11,532 nt of DNA from assembly GCA_017652965.1 (NCBI GenBank), contig JAGBZZ010000085.1:1-11532 (forward strand), read 5' to 3'. This DNA comes from Clostridia bacterium. GTDB taxonomy: Bacteria > Bacillota_A > Clostridia > Oscillospirales > CAG-272. The notes under the pieces are model-generated. The model was not told where the DNA came from and did not search any database. It was given only the letters and a program-made list of their open reading frames with translations. Positions 1-5,730 of the stretch are shown here, in pieces. Every line of letters begins with the position of its first letter. Within the stretch, counting starts at the first letter, position 1. A program made the position numbers and the translations under genes.

Positions 1-75
1 AAGCGGTACGGTCTTGAGAATATCCACGAGGATGGTCCCGGCAATGACGATTGCCGGGGCGTTTTCCTTCCTCAT
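1..75 (-). CDS. PfkB-family carbohydrate kinase, N-terminal fragment (runs off the window)
   Basis: Only the first 25 codons lie in the window; the gene continues beyond base 1. The visible peptide has the motif IAGTILVDILK at about residues 11-21, which resembles the first beta strand and sugar-binding Asp of PfkB/ribokinase-family kinases (the usual form is GxxxxD near the N-terminus). These enzymes phosphorylate sugars or nucleosides with ATP in the cytoplasm. The ATG lies one base after the TGA of the upstream NagB-like gene, with no convincing Shine-Dalgarno, so translational coupling is likely and it should be the third gene of the minus-strand operon. Seen: the open frame, the motif and the spacing. 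Inferred: family and role. With 25 residues the family call is moderate; another Rossmann-like protein cannot be excluded. Confidence 0.55.
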   Translation of the reverse strand, partial: MRKENAPAIVIAGTILVDILKTVPL

Positions 76-76
76 A

Positions 77-1021
77 TCAGTTGGCATCCGGCACGAGGGG
101 ACCGGCAAGACCCTTCAGGAAGAAGAGGCGGCCGGGGATGGTCGGAATAAAGCTCGAGGTAATGTGGCGCGAGGGACCGTGACGAAGGGTCATCCAGAAG
201 CTCATGCCCTGCCACTGCATACCGCGCCCGAGAAGGCCGTCGGCACCGCCGATGGCGTAGTCGGCCGAGAAGAGGAGGGCGGGCCCCACCGTGTTGGCGA
301 AGCAGGGGATGAGGGTAGTGCGGCTGGCAAACGAGGTGATGGCATTCTGCTCGATCGTCAGGGGGTGGAGCTTCACGCCGATGCGGTAGGGCTGCGCCAT
401 CCACTCGGCATCGCTCTCAAACTCCTCACCGATGGTGGGCTCCCAGAAGGCGATGTGGCACATACGGCCGATACCGTACACCAGCACAAGCTTCGCACCC
501 TCAGCGCGGAGCGCCGCGATCTTCTCGGGATAGGTGGGGAGGTTTTCCTTGGTGGCAAAGTTGCGCTGGCCGACAGGAACGGTCAGCTCGCCAAGGGGAT
601 TGTAGAAGGCGTTCTCCATTGCAGCCTGGAAGGAGGCCTCACCCGTGATGGTGTTGCCGTCGCGGTCTGCCCACTCGTCCATGTTGAAGCAGTACACGTG
701 CTTGCAGTCCACCTTCCACTCGGTCAGGAAGTACACCGCCCAGCGGTACATGCCCATAGGGCCGACAGGGAGGATAAAGGCGATCTTCTTGCCCGCTTCC
801 TTGGCATCCTTGATCTCACGGGCGATCTCGTGACCCATCTTTACGTTGAACTCCTCAAGCCCATCGCAGGGGATGGGGGCAAAGCCGGGGTTCCAGAAGG
901 ACTGGGGCTCGCAAACAGATTCGGGCGGGCAGGAGCAAAGACGGTCGATCTTTTCCATGTCCCAGCCGGCGGGATAAAAGCCCTCGAGAAGGCTGCCTTT
1001 AACGGTAGAATTGAAATCCAT
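77..1021 (-). CDS. Divergent NagB-like (glucosamine-6-phosphate deaminase family) protein
   Basis: A 314-residue cytoplasmic protein, longer than classical NagB (about 240-270). It keeps the family's FNMDEW block (Asp115, equivalent to E. coli NagB Asp72) and a GIGxxxHIAFxEP block at 183-195 (GIGxDGHIAFNEP in NagB). A later SRTTLIP segment at 233-239 matches the usual SRTR region. Classical NagB converts glucosamine-6-phosphate to fructose-6-phosphate and ammonia. Here Met187 replaces the ring-opening Asp141, while His189 and Glu194 (His143/Glu148) remain. The TGGTP phosphate loop is replaced by LPVGPMG at about 84-90. The family is clear, the substrate is not; an altered or phosphate-free substrate is plausible. 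It lies 34 bp after the PIG-L gene, with AGAGGA upstream of its ATG, and abuts the kinase start, so the three are probably co-transcribed. Confidence 0.8.
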   Translation of the reverse strand: MDFNSTVKGSLLEGFYPAGWDMEKIDRLCSCPPESVCEPQSFWNPGFAPIPCDGLEEFNVKMGHEIAREIKDAKEAGKKIAFILPVGPMGMYRWAVYFLTEWKVDCKHVYCFNMDEWADRDGNTITGEASFQAAMENAFYNPLGELTVPVGQRNFATKENLPTYPEKIAALRAEGAKLVLVYGIGRMCHIAFWEPTIGEEFESDAEWMAQPYRIGVKLHPLTIEQNAITSFASRTTLIPCFANTVGPALLFSADYAIGGADGLLGRGMQWQGMSFWMTLRHGPSRHITSSFIPTIPGRLFFLKGLAGPLVPDAN

Positions 1022-1055
1022 GACGTGATCCTCTTTTCTTAATATTTTTTTGATG

Positions 1056-1760
1056 TCAGGGAAGCAGGCGCTTGGCCGTCCCCTTGAGGTAGACGCGGCA
1101 CTGGGTAAAGCCCTCGGCGTATTCTACGCCGCACTGATAGCCGCGATAGCGCGAGCAGGTGCGTACCATGTCGGCAAAATCAATACCGTCATGGTCGCGC
1201 ATCCATTTCAGCTGGCTCTCGTGGCACTCCAGCATATCGATCTTGCGATCCATATAACCGGTGATATCCACGTATTCGGTGGGGTTGAAGTCCACACCTG
1301 CCAGGGTGTCCATATAGTAGATCGGCACCATGCCGATGTGCCCGTCCTGCTCGGTCTTGTAGTTCGGCAGGGTAGCGGTAAAGGCTGCGTCAAAGACCAG
1401 CTTGGATACCGAGGTGTGGTCGGGCATATAATCGTTCGGTGCGTGCGTGATGATGAGGTCGGGCTTTGCGTACTTCATCACGTCCACCATCATATCGCGC
1501 GAGCGCTTGTTGTTTTCAAAAATGTCAAGGTCGTGGAAGCCGCCCCAGATGACCTCATAGCCGCCCATACGGCCGGCACGGCAGGCCTCCTCATGGCGGA
1601 TCACGGCCAGCTCGTCCGGCGGGATGATCACGTGGCCGAGGTTACCGTCACTGACATGGCAGACCGTAACCTTGTCGCCCCGCTCCACACACCGCATCAG
1701 CGTGCCGGAGCAGGCGATCTCTACGTCGTCCGGATGGGCACCGATAGCAAGAATATTCAT
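1056..1760 (-). CDS. PIG-L/LmbE family zinc-dependent deacetylase
   Basis: A 234-residue cytoplasmic protein of the LmbE/PIG-L family, zinc hydrolases that remove N-acetyl groups from GlcNAc-type sugars and conjugates (for example MshB, BshB, DiacChb deacetylases). The N-terminal AHPDD signature is at residues 8-12, with His9 and Asp12 as predicted zinc ligands and Asp11 as the predicted base. The second metal motif [12 protein letters not shown] is at 105-116, with His115 as the third ligand. The start was set at the ATG ending at 1760 because a perfect AGGAGG lies 6-7 bases upstream; an in-frame ATG 14 codons further up has no such site. It is the first gene of the operon with the NagB-like and kinase genes. 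PIG-L/NagB pairings, even fusions, are known in other bacteria. Substrate unknown; an N-acetylated amino sugar is the simplest inference. Confidence 0.88.
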   Translation of the reverse strand: MNILAIGAHPDDVEIACSGTLMRCVERGDKVTVCHVSDGNLGHVIIPPDELAVIRHEEACRAGRMGGYEVIWGGFHDLDIFENNKRSRDMMVDVMKYAKPDLIITHAPNDYMPDHTSVSKLVFDAAFTATLPNYKTEQDGHIGMVPIYYMDTLAGVDFNPTEYVDITGYMDRKIDMLECHESQLKWMRDHDGIDFADMVRTCSRYRGYQCGVEYAEGFTQCRVYLKGTAKRLLP

Positions 1761-1820
1761 AGCATACCTCCTAAGAGCGTTTCGCTTTAATTTTGTGGTC
1801 AAATTCAGCTACATACCTAT

Positions 1821-1849
1821 ATTATAACGCACGCGGCGCGTGCGCGCAA
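1821..1849 (-). promoter_or_regulatory. Sigma-A promoter of the deacetylase/NagB-like/kinase operon
   Basis: On the minus strand, TTGCGC (1849-1844) and a perfect TATAAT (1826-1821) are separated by exactly 17 bp. Transcription should begin near 1814, giving a leader of about 54 nt before the PIG-L start. A/T-rich DNA at 1857-1895 lies upstream of the -35 and could act as an UP element. Confidence 0.8.
1828..1844. promoter_or_regulatory. Perfect 17-bp palindrome inside the promoter spacer, candidate operator
   Basis: CGCACGCG-G-CGCGTGCG is an 8-1-8 perfect inverted repeat. It fills the spacer between the -35 and -10 of the minus-strand operon promoter and overlaps the last base of the -35. 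A protein bound here would block RNA polymerase. It is very GC-rich inside an otherwise A/T-rich intergenic region, which argues against chance composition. The cognate regulator is unknown: AraC proteins usually bind direct repeats, so a separate dimeric repressor is possible. Confidence 0.55.
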
Positions 1850-1906
1850 GGGCTTTTCGTAAAAAATATGAGTAAAAAAATCCACATTTTTTTCAGAAAG
1901 ATTATA

Positions 1907-1935
1907 TTGAACTTTTTGACGGAATGCGGTATACT
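1907..1935 (+). promoter_or_regulatory. Sigma-A promoter of the AraC-family regulator gene
   Basis: TTGAAC (1907-1912) and TATACT (1930-1935) are spaced by 17 bp, with A- and T-tracts upstream (1861-1895). The expected transcription start, about seven bases past the -10, falls at 1942, which is the A of the chosen start codon. The transcript is therefore predicted to be leaderless. Confidence 0.65.
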
Positions 1936-1941
1936 AAAGGC

Positions 1942-2838
1942 ATGGAAGCAACAAAGCCTTTAAAATACTACCGACATAAGATCGACAACCTTCTTGTGGT
2001 ATCGCAAATTGTGACCGTACATCATTTTGAGTTCGATAAGCATTTCGTTTCGGAGGGCGAGGAGCATGACTTTTGGGAGATGGTGTACGTGGAAAGCGGG
2101 GAGTTTGTCTGCACCCTGCCCGGCGGCGAGGTGACGGTGGGGGAGGGGGAGGCGATCTTTCACCGCCCCGGGGAATATCACCGCCATGCGGCGGGTGGCC
2201 GCCGTGCCCCCAACGTCTTTATCGTCTCCTTTGAATGCCGCTCCGAGGGGATGCGGTTTTTCGAGGGGCGCCGTGTCAGATTGCCGCGTGAATGCGTCCG
2301 CCAGATCTACGGCATCGTTTCCGAGGCGGCTGCCACCTTTGATATCCCGGTCAGCGACCCGTTGACTAAAAAATTGGAGCTCCTCCCCGAGCCCGCCCTT
2401 GGTGGGACGCAAATGATAAAAAACCGCCTGGAAATGCTGCTGATCCTTTTGCTCCGCAAGGAGATGGCGGCCGCCGGGAGCGAGGAGAGATTCCTTCGTG
2501 AGGAGGCGGGCGGCCGTGTTTCGGCGGCGATCATCGAAAAGATGCGCACCCACCTTACGGAGGGACTGTCGGTGGAGGAGCTGTGCGCGGGCATCGCCTA
2601 CAGCCGATCCTATATCTTCAAGGAATTCCGCCGTGCCACCGGGCGCAGCATTGCCGATTATTATAACGCTATGAAGATAGAGGCGGCCAAGCGCCTGATC
2701 CGCGAGGAGGAGAAAAGCCTTGGTGAGATTGCGGATCTTTTGCATTTCGATACCCCGAACTATTTCTGCAAGACCTTCAAGCGCTACGTGGGGGTCACGC
2801 CGCGCGCGTACCGTGCCCGCTATCGGCAGATTCCGTAG
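1942..2838 (+). CDS. AraC-family transcriptional regulator (cupin sensor + C-terminal HTH)
   Basis: A 298-residue regulator, the usual size for AraC/XylS proteins with an N-terminal cupin sensor. Residues about 28-100 form the sugar-binding-type cupin, with a GGEVTVGEGEAIFHRPGEYH strand pattern at 61-80. A linker helix region follows to about 190, and the DNA-binding domain occupies about 195-295. The two helix-turn-helix units are at roughly 209-232 and 258-281, with the conserved FKxFKRYVGVTPRAYR-type end. It is transcribed divergently from the PIG-L operon, so control of that operon is the natural inference. The start is uncertain: ATG 1942 lacks a proper Shine-Dalgarno and coincides with the predicted transcription start. 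An in-frame ATG at 1924 also lacks one and lies within the promoter. Confidence 0.9.
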   Translation: MEATKPLKYYRHKIDNLLVVSQIVTVHHFEFDKHFVSEGEEHDFWEMVYVESGEFVCTLPGGEVTVGEGEAIFHRPGEYHRHAAGGRRAPNVFIVSFECRSEGMRFFEGRRVRLPRECVRQIYGIVSEAAATFDIPVSDPLTKKLELLPEPALGGTQMIKNRLEMLLILLLRKEMAAAGSEERFLREEAGGRVSAAIIEKMRTHLTEGLSVEELCAGIAYSRSYIFKEFRRATGRSIADYYNAMKIEAAKRLIREEEKSLGEIADLLHFDTPNYFCKTFKRYVGVTPRAYRARYRQIP

Positions 2839-2845
2839 AAAAGAA

Positions 2846-2878
2846 AAAAGAAAAGCCCCGAAAAGGGGCTTTTCTTTT
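2846..2878. terminator. Bidirectional intrinsic terminator
   Basis: A perfect 14-bp stem (2846-2859 with 2865-2878) with a 5-base GAAAA loop. The GCCCC/GGGGC core is flanked by A-rich and T-rich arms, so a U-rich tail follows in both directions. It sits 7 bases after the regulator stop and 6 bases beyond the rpmF stop, ending both converging transcripts. Confidence 0.9.
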
Positions 2879-2884
2879 ACGCAC

Positions 2885-3073
2885 TTATTTCGCGTCAGCA
2901 ACCTCGACCACGATCTCGTCGCCATAAGCGCCGCACTTCTTGCAAACACGGTGTGCAAGGATCATTGCGCCACACTTCGAGCATCTCGTAAGGGTAGGCA
3001 GAGCGAGCTTCCAATGACTGGATCTTCTCTTATCTCTGCGGGCTTTCGATTGTTTTCTCTTCGGAACTGCCAT
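2885..3073 (-). CDS. rpmF: 50S ribosomal protein bL32
   Basis: A 62-residue protein with the hallmark bL32 start [17 protein letters not shown], rich in basic residues that contact 23S rRNA in the large subunit. Four cysteines, Cys31, Cys34, Cys44 and Cys47 (CSKCG and CKKCG), form the zinc ribbon of the zinc-binding C+ paralogue type. The start was chosen at the MAVPK methionine because AAGGAGGTG lies upstream at the right distance; a longer frame reaching 3103 has no family support. It follows the DUF177 gene by 58 bp, the arrangement conserved across bacteria, and ends at a terminator. The fatty-acid genes (fapR/plsX) that often follow rpmF in Firmicutes are absent. Confidence 0.97.
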   Translation of the reverse strand: MAVPKRKQSKARRDKRRSSHWKLALPTLTRCSKCGAMILAHRVCKKCGAYGDEIVVEVADAK

Positions 3074-3131
3074 TTTGGTTACACCTCCTTGGTCTGTCAG
3101 CACTTTGTGCCATATATAAATTTATTTTTGC

Positions 3132-3686
3132 TTACTCAGGGTCGGCCTCTTCCTCGGCGCGCAGCTTTTCCAAAAGAGCGCCAAGCGAGGCAAGGCGGGG
3201 ATCGACGTCCTGCTTCCTGCAATCGCAATCGGCATGATTAAGATCGGCGCCGCAACGGGGACACAGCCCCCGGCAATCCTCGCGACAGAGGATCTTGGAA
3301 GGGAAGTTGAGCTCAAACAATTCTGCCAGGAGCTCGTCGGCATCGAGATGCCCATTCTCGGTCACCACATAGTCATCCTCGCGCTCGTCCATATCGGCGG
3401 CCTCATGCGGGGTAACCACGGTGCGCTCCACCGCCAGGGAGAAATCCCCCGCTACGTCGGTAAGGCAACGGGCACAAGGCGCCGTATACGAGGCCGAAAG
3501 CGTAAGGGCAAGGCGAATGTAGCCTGCATTGTTCACGATCTCTCCTTGCACCGAGACAGGGGCACGGAAGGTGACACCGTACAGCGGACTTAGGGGATCG
3601 TCAGCATCGGCAGTCGGAAGAAGCGAGAATTCTACCGTCTGTGTACGGATCTCACCGGCGAGCAAGGAGCGAAGATCTAATTTCAT
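3132..3686 (-). CDS. DUF177 (YceD-like) family protein
   Basis: A 184-residue cytoplasmic protein of the DUF177/YceD family, nearly always encoded just before rpmF. Plant and bacterial homologues have been linked to 23S rRNA accumulation, so a role in large-subunit biogenesis is the best inference. Visible family marks are CARC at 71-74 after a run of beta strands, the acidic middle (about 95-125), and a Cys cluster at 134-156 including CPRCGADLN, which probably binds zinc. The start at 3686 is supported by AAGGAG about 9 bases upstream; a frame extending to 3746 would start before the predicted transcription start. It is first in a two-gene operon with rpmF. Confidence 0.92.
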   Translation of the reverse strand: MKLDLRSLLAGEIRTQTVEFSLLPTADADDPLSPLYGVTFRAPVSVQGEIVNNAGYIRLALTLSASYTAPCARCLTDVAGDFSLAVERTVVTPHEAADMDEREDDYVVTENGHLDADELLAELFELNFPSKILCREDCRGLCPRCGADLNHADCDCRKQDVDPRLASLGALLEKLRAEEEADPE

Positions 3687-3711
3687 TAGGCACACTCCTT
3701 CATCCAAATAT

Positions 3712-3744
3712 GGTGTTGCTCGCCACCAAGACGTGGCATGCACC
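3712..3744 (-). other. Possible leader stem-loop in the DUF177-rpmF 5' UTR
   Basis: Read on the minus strand, GCCAC pairs with GTGGC around a 6-base loop (3737-3733 with 3726-3722). An outer GGTG/CACC pair (3744-3741 with 3715-3712) extends it through small internal loops. It lies at the predicted 5' end of the transcript. It may simply protect the end or be a regulatory leader; support is structural only. Confidence 0.3.
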
Positions 3745-3748
3745 AAAC

Positions 3749-3777
3749 ATTATACCGAATACACAGTCAAATGTCAA
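3749..3777 (-). promoter_or_regulatory. Fully consensus sigma-A promoter for DUF177-rpmF
   Basis: On the minus strand, TTGACA (3777-3772) and TATAAT (3754-3749) are both perfect and separated by 17 bp. The start of transcription should be near 3742, giving a leader of about 56 nt. The strength suits a ribosomal protein operon. Confidence 0.9.
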
Positions 3778-3861
3778 GGGCTTTACAAAAATATTTTCGG
3801 CGTTTTTACGCATTTTCTCTCTTTTTTCGGAAGCGTTCACAAAAAGATACAGAAAATTCAT

Positions 3862-3890
3862 TTGACAGGGGGCGCGGGATGTGGTAAAAT
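3862..3890 (+). promoter_or_regulatory. Sigma-A promoter for the membrane protein-cdd operon
   Basis: TTGACA (3862-3867) and TAAAAT (3885-3890) are separated by 17 bp. Transcription should begin near 3897, about 24 nt before the first ATG of the operon. The 84 bp between this and the divergent rpmF promoter are A/T-rich with no clear operator. Confidence 0.85.
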
Positions 3891-3920
3891 GGATTGAAAA
3901 CCAATGAAAGAGAGAACAAA

Positions 3921-4571
3921 ATGGAACTTGCAGGCAAGATCATTAAGAAGATCCTGGTCGCCGCTGTGTTTCTTATGGCCGGTCTTCTTTTTTTGCGGTT
4001 CGGGCTGGAGGCGTATTACCCATCCGGGATGCGCGCCCTTCTGCCGACAGAGCCGATCCGTGCCGCCTATGCCGAAAACGGCAGTCTGACGGCTAAGACC
4101 CAGGAGATCAGGATCCCGTATGAGGATCCGGACGTCGGTCTCTTCTTTGCCGACTATCTCACGGTGATCCCCGAAAGCGGAAGTGTGCAGGTCACCGTCC
4201 GCTGGAATCGCTCCACACTGACCCGCCTTGCCGAAAAATACGGCGATACCTTTGATCCCGAGGCGGAATCCCCCTTCACCTATCGCATCTTCTGCGCCCG
4301 TGAGGAGGGGAGTGAAAGCCTTGTGTCGGGTGAGACGGTGATCCCGGGCGACAGCTATCTGCCCTATGCCTCGGAAAAGGACAAAATGGCGATGTACCGC
4401 TATGAGCGCCTGGCCTTTGAGGGGGTGGAGCTTGACGGGGTCTCCTGGATCCGCATCGAGGTCTATCGCGCGGGTGCAGACACCTATGAGGGGGCCATCG
4501 TGTTTTACGAGGATCACGAGGACTACAGCATTTTCAGTGAATATACCGTCAAGGAATCGGAGATCTCGTGA
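3921..4571 (+). CDS. Single-pass membrane protein of unknown function
   Basis: A 216-residue protein I do not recognise. A basic N-terminus (KIIKK at 6-10) is followed by one hydrophobic segment at about 11-29, which predicts an uncleaved signal anchor with the remaining ~185 residues outside the cell. The exterior part is acidic and rich in aromatic residues and alternating beta-type stretches (88-96, 175-195), suggesting a compact beta domain. There is no lipobox cysteine near the anchor. The start is the ATG at 3921 with a purine-rich AAAGAGAG upstream; an in-frame TTG at 3894 would lie at the transcription start and is unlikely. Its TGA overlaps the next gene's ATG by one base (TGATG), so the two products are probably made together and may interact. 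Confidence 0.75.
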   Translation: MELAGKIIKKILVAAVFLMAGLLFLRFGLEAYYPSGMRALLPTEPIRAAYAENGSLTAKTQEIRIPYEDPDVGLFFADYLTVIPESGSVQVTVRWNRSTLTRLAEKYGDTFDPEAESPFTYRIFCAREEGSESLVSGETVIPGDSYLPYASEKDKMAMYRYERLAFEGVELDGVSWIRIEVYRAGADTYEGAIVFYEDHEDYSIFSEYTVKESEIS

Positions 4572-5128
4572 TGGACTACCGCTATCAACCGAAGCCGAAA
4601 AACAAAAACATCACCTATCTGACACTCCTGCTTGCGGCCGTATCCTTCCTATTCCTTCTCCTCGGCATGCAGGACGTCTTGGGGGTGCGCTCGCTTTGGC
4701 ATCTGCTTCTTCTTCTTGCCCTGGTTGCGACCCTCTTTTTCTACCTGCGGTATATCGCCACCTCCTACTGCTACGTGATCAGTGAGGGGGAGGGCGAGCC
4801 GCTTCTTACCGTCCTGCACGTGCAGGGCAGGCGCATCTCTACGCACTGCCGCCTGGGGCTTGCCCACCTCTCTTCGCTGGTGGAGGTTCCGGATGAGGAT
4901 ACCGAGCAGGGGCGCCGGGCACTTTCCGCCTTTCGTGCGGAGGGTGTGAGATATTCCTACCGTGCCACCCTCGGCCGTGCCCCGTCGCAGATCCTTTACG
5001 GGATAGAGGGCGGGCGGCGCTTTGCCATCCGTATCGAAGGGGACGATGCCTTTGTGGCATATCTGCGTGCCGTGTGTGAGCGCGCGGCGGCGTACGCTTC
5101 CGAGGAGGTGGCAGACAGTGATGAATAA
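4571..5128 (+). CDS. Two-helix membrane protein of unknown function
   Basis: A 185-residue protein I do not recognise. Residues about 14-33 and 41-60 are strongly hydrophobic and form a membrane hairpin joined by a short loop, so both ends should be cytoplasmic. The soluble part (about 65-185) has alternating strands and a C-terminal helix (158-178), a pattern compatible with a PH-like or small alpha/beta domain, though no family motif is visible. The ATG at 4571 is preceded by GGAG with about 8 bases spacing and overlaps the upstream stop by one base. Its own last eight bases overlap the start of cytidine deaminase. The three-gene coupling suggests one transcript but does not show a shared function. 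Confidence 0.72.
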   Translation: MDYRYQPKPKNKNITYLTLLLAAVSFLFLLLGMQDVLGVRSLWHLLLLLALVATLFFYLRYIATSYCYVISEGEGEPLLTVLHVQGRRISTHCRLGLAHLSSLVEVPDEDTEQGRRALSAFRAEGVRYSYRATLGRAPSQILYGIEGGRRFAIRIEGDDAFVAYLRAVCERAAAYASEEVADSDE

Positions 5129-5519
5129 GGATGCTCTCCTTGCGGCGGCACGCAAGGCAAGGCACATGGCCTATGCCCCCTATTCCGGCTTTTCTGTCGG
5201 TGCGGCAGTGCTTTGTGAGGACGGCCGCATCTTTACCGGCTGCAACGTAGAAAACGCCTCTTATTCCGCCACCGTATGTGCCGAGCGGGTCGCCGCCCTG
5301 TCGGCGGTTGCCGCCGGGGCGCGCCGCCTTCTTGCTGTGGCGGTCGTAGGCGGTCACGGCGGGGCAGAGGAGCCCTGCACCCCCTGCGGTGTGTGCCGCC
5401 AGGTGCTTTCGGAGTTTGCAGGCGGTGATATGCCGATCCTCTTTGTCGGTGAGGGCGGGGTCATGGAGGCGTCACTTTCAGACCTTCTTCCCGCCGGCTT
5501 CTCGCTGAAAAAATCATGA
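5121..5519 (+). CDS. cdd: Cytidine deaminase
   Basis: A 132-residue enzyme of the homotetrameric cytidine deaminase type, which hydrolyses cytidine and deoxycytidine to uridine and deoxyuridine in pyrimidine salvage. The substrate-binding GCNVENASY block is at 40-48. The catalytic CAE is at 53-55 (Cys53 zinc ligand, Glu55 proton shuttle), and PCGVCRQ at 88-94 supplies zinc ligands Cys89 and Cys92. The APYSGFSVGAA block (19-29) is also typical. Length and motifs are complete. The ATG lies inside the end of the upstream frame (8-bp overlap), with GAGGAGGTG about 11 bases before it. A frame extending further upstream overlaps that gene and has no family similarity. The gene ends the operon before a terminator. 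Confidence 0.96.
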   Translation: MNKDALLAAARKARHMAYAPYSGFSVGAAVLCEDGRIFTGCNVENASYSATVCAERVAALSAVAAGARRLLAVAVVGGHGGAEEPCTPCGVCRQVLSEFAGGDMPILFVGEGGVMEASLSDLLPAGFSLKKS

Positions 5520-5536
5520 TCCCGGCAGGGATGCAA

Positions 5537-5577
5537 AAAGACGGACGTCCATAAGCGGACGCCCGTCTTTCTCTTTC
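5537..5577. terminator. Bidirectional intrinsic terminator after cdd
   Basis: A 14-bp stem with one A-C mismatch (5537-5550 with 5557-5570), a 6-base loop ATAAGC, and a pyrimidine-rich tail (TTTCTCTTT). Read on the minus strand the stem is followed by TTTTTG, so it can also stop transcripts coming from the DUF4091 operon. Confidence 0.85.
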
Positions 5578-5730
5578 TGCAATTTTGCGATTTTTCCTTT
5601 AAAATAGCGAAAAAGAAGGAATGATATCGACTTTTATCAAAAAACTTGAAAATCCGACGTCCTGCATTCCTGTTTTTTTGAAAATCCATTGATTTATAAA
5701 GGAAAATCACTTTGCAGAAACGATTCTCTT
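5578..5730. other. A/T-rich intergenic stretch without a gene
   Basis: Between the cdd terminator and the DUF4091 stop codon I see no open frame with a ribosome binding site. A 10-base direct repeat TTGAAAATCC occurs at 5646-5655 and 5678-5687, and a weak TTCCTT/AAGGAA inverted pair lies near 5594-5621. Neither has an evident role. Confidence 0.4.

Noticed and set aside
14..1042. A 342-codon plus-strand frame opposite the NagB-like gene
   Set aside because: Antisense shadow of a gene with conserved NagB motifs; no ribosome binding site.
1960..2958. A 332-codon minus-strand frame opposite the AraC gene
   Set aside because: It would cross the strong bidirectional terminator and the rpmF C-terminus, and shows no family motif.
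3074..3103. Possible ten-residue N-terminal extension of L32
   Set aside because: The bL32 family starts at MAVPK, and AAGGAGGTG lies directly before that methionine, inside the would-be extension.
3904..4089. Short frame beginning MKERTKW, overlapping the first membrane protein gene
   Set aside because: It begins only 17 bases before the better start at 3921, is in another frame, and the longer frame has a clear membrane anchor and coupling to the next gene.
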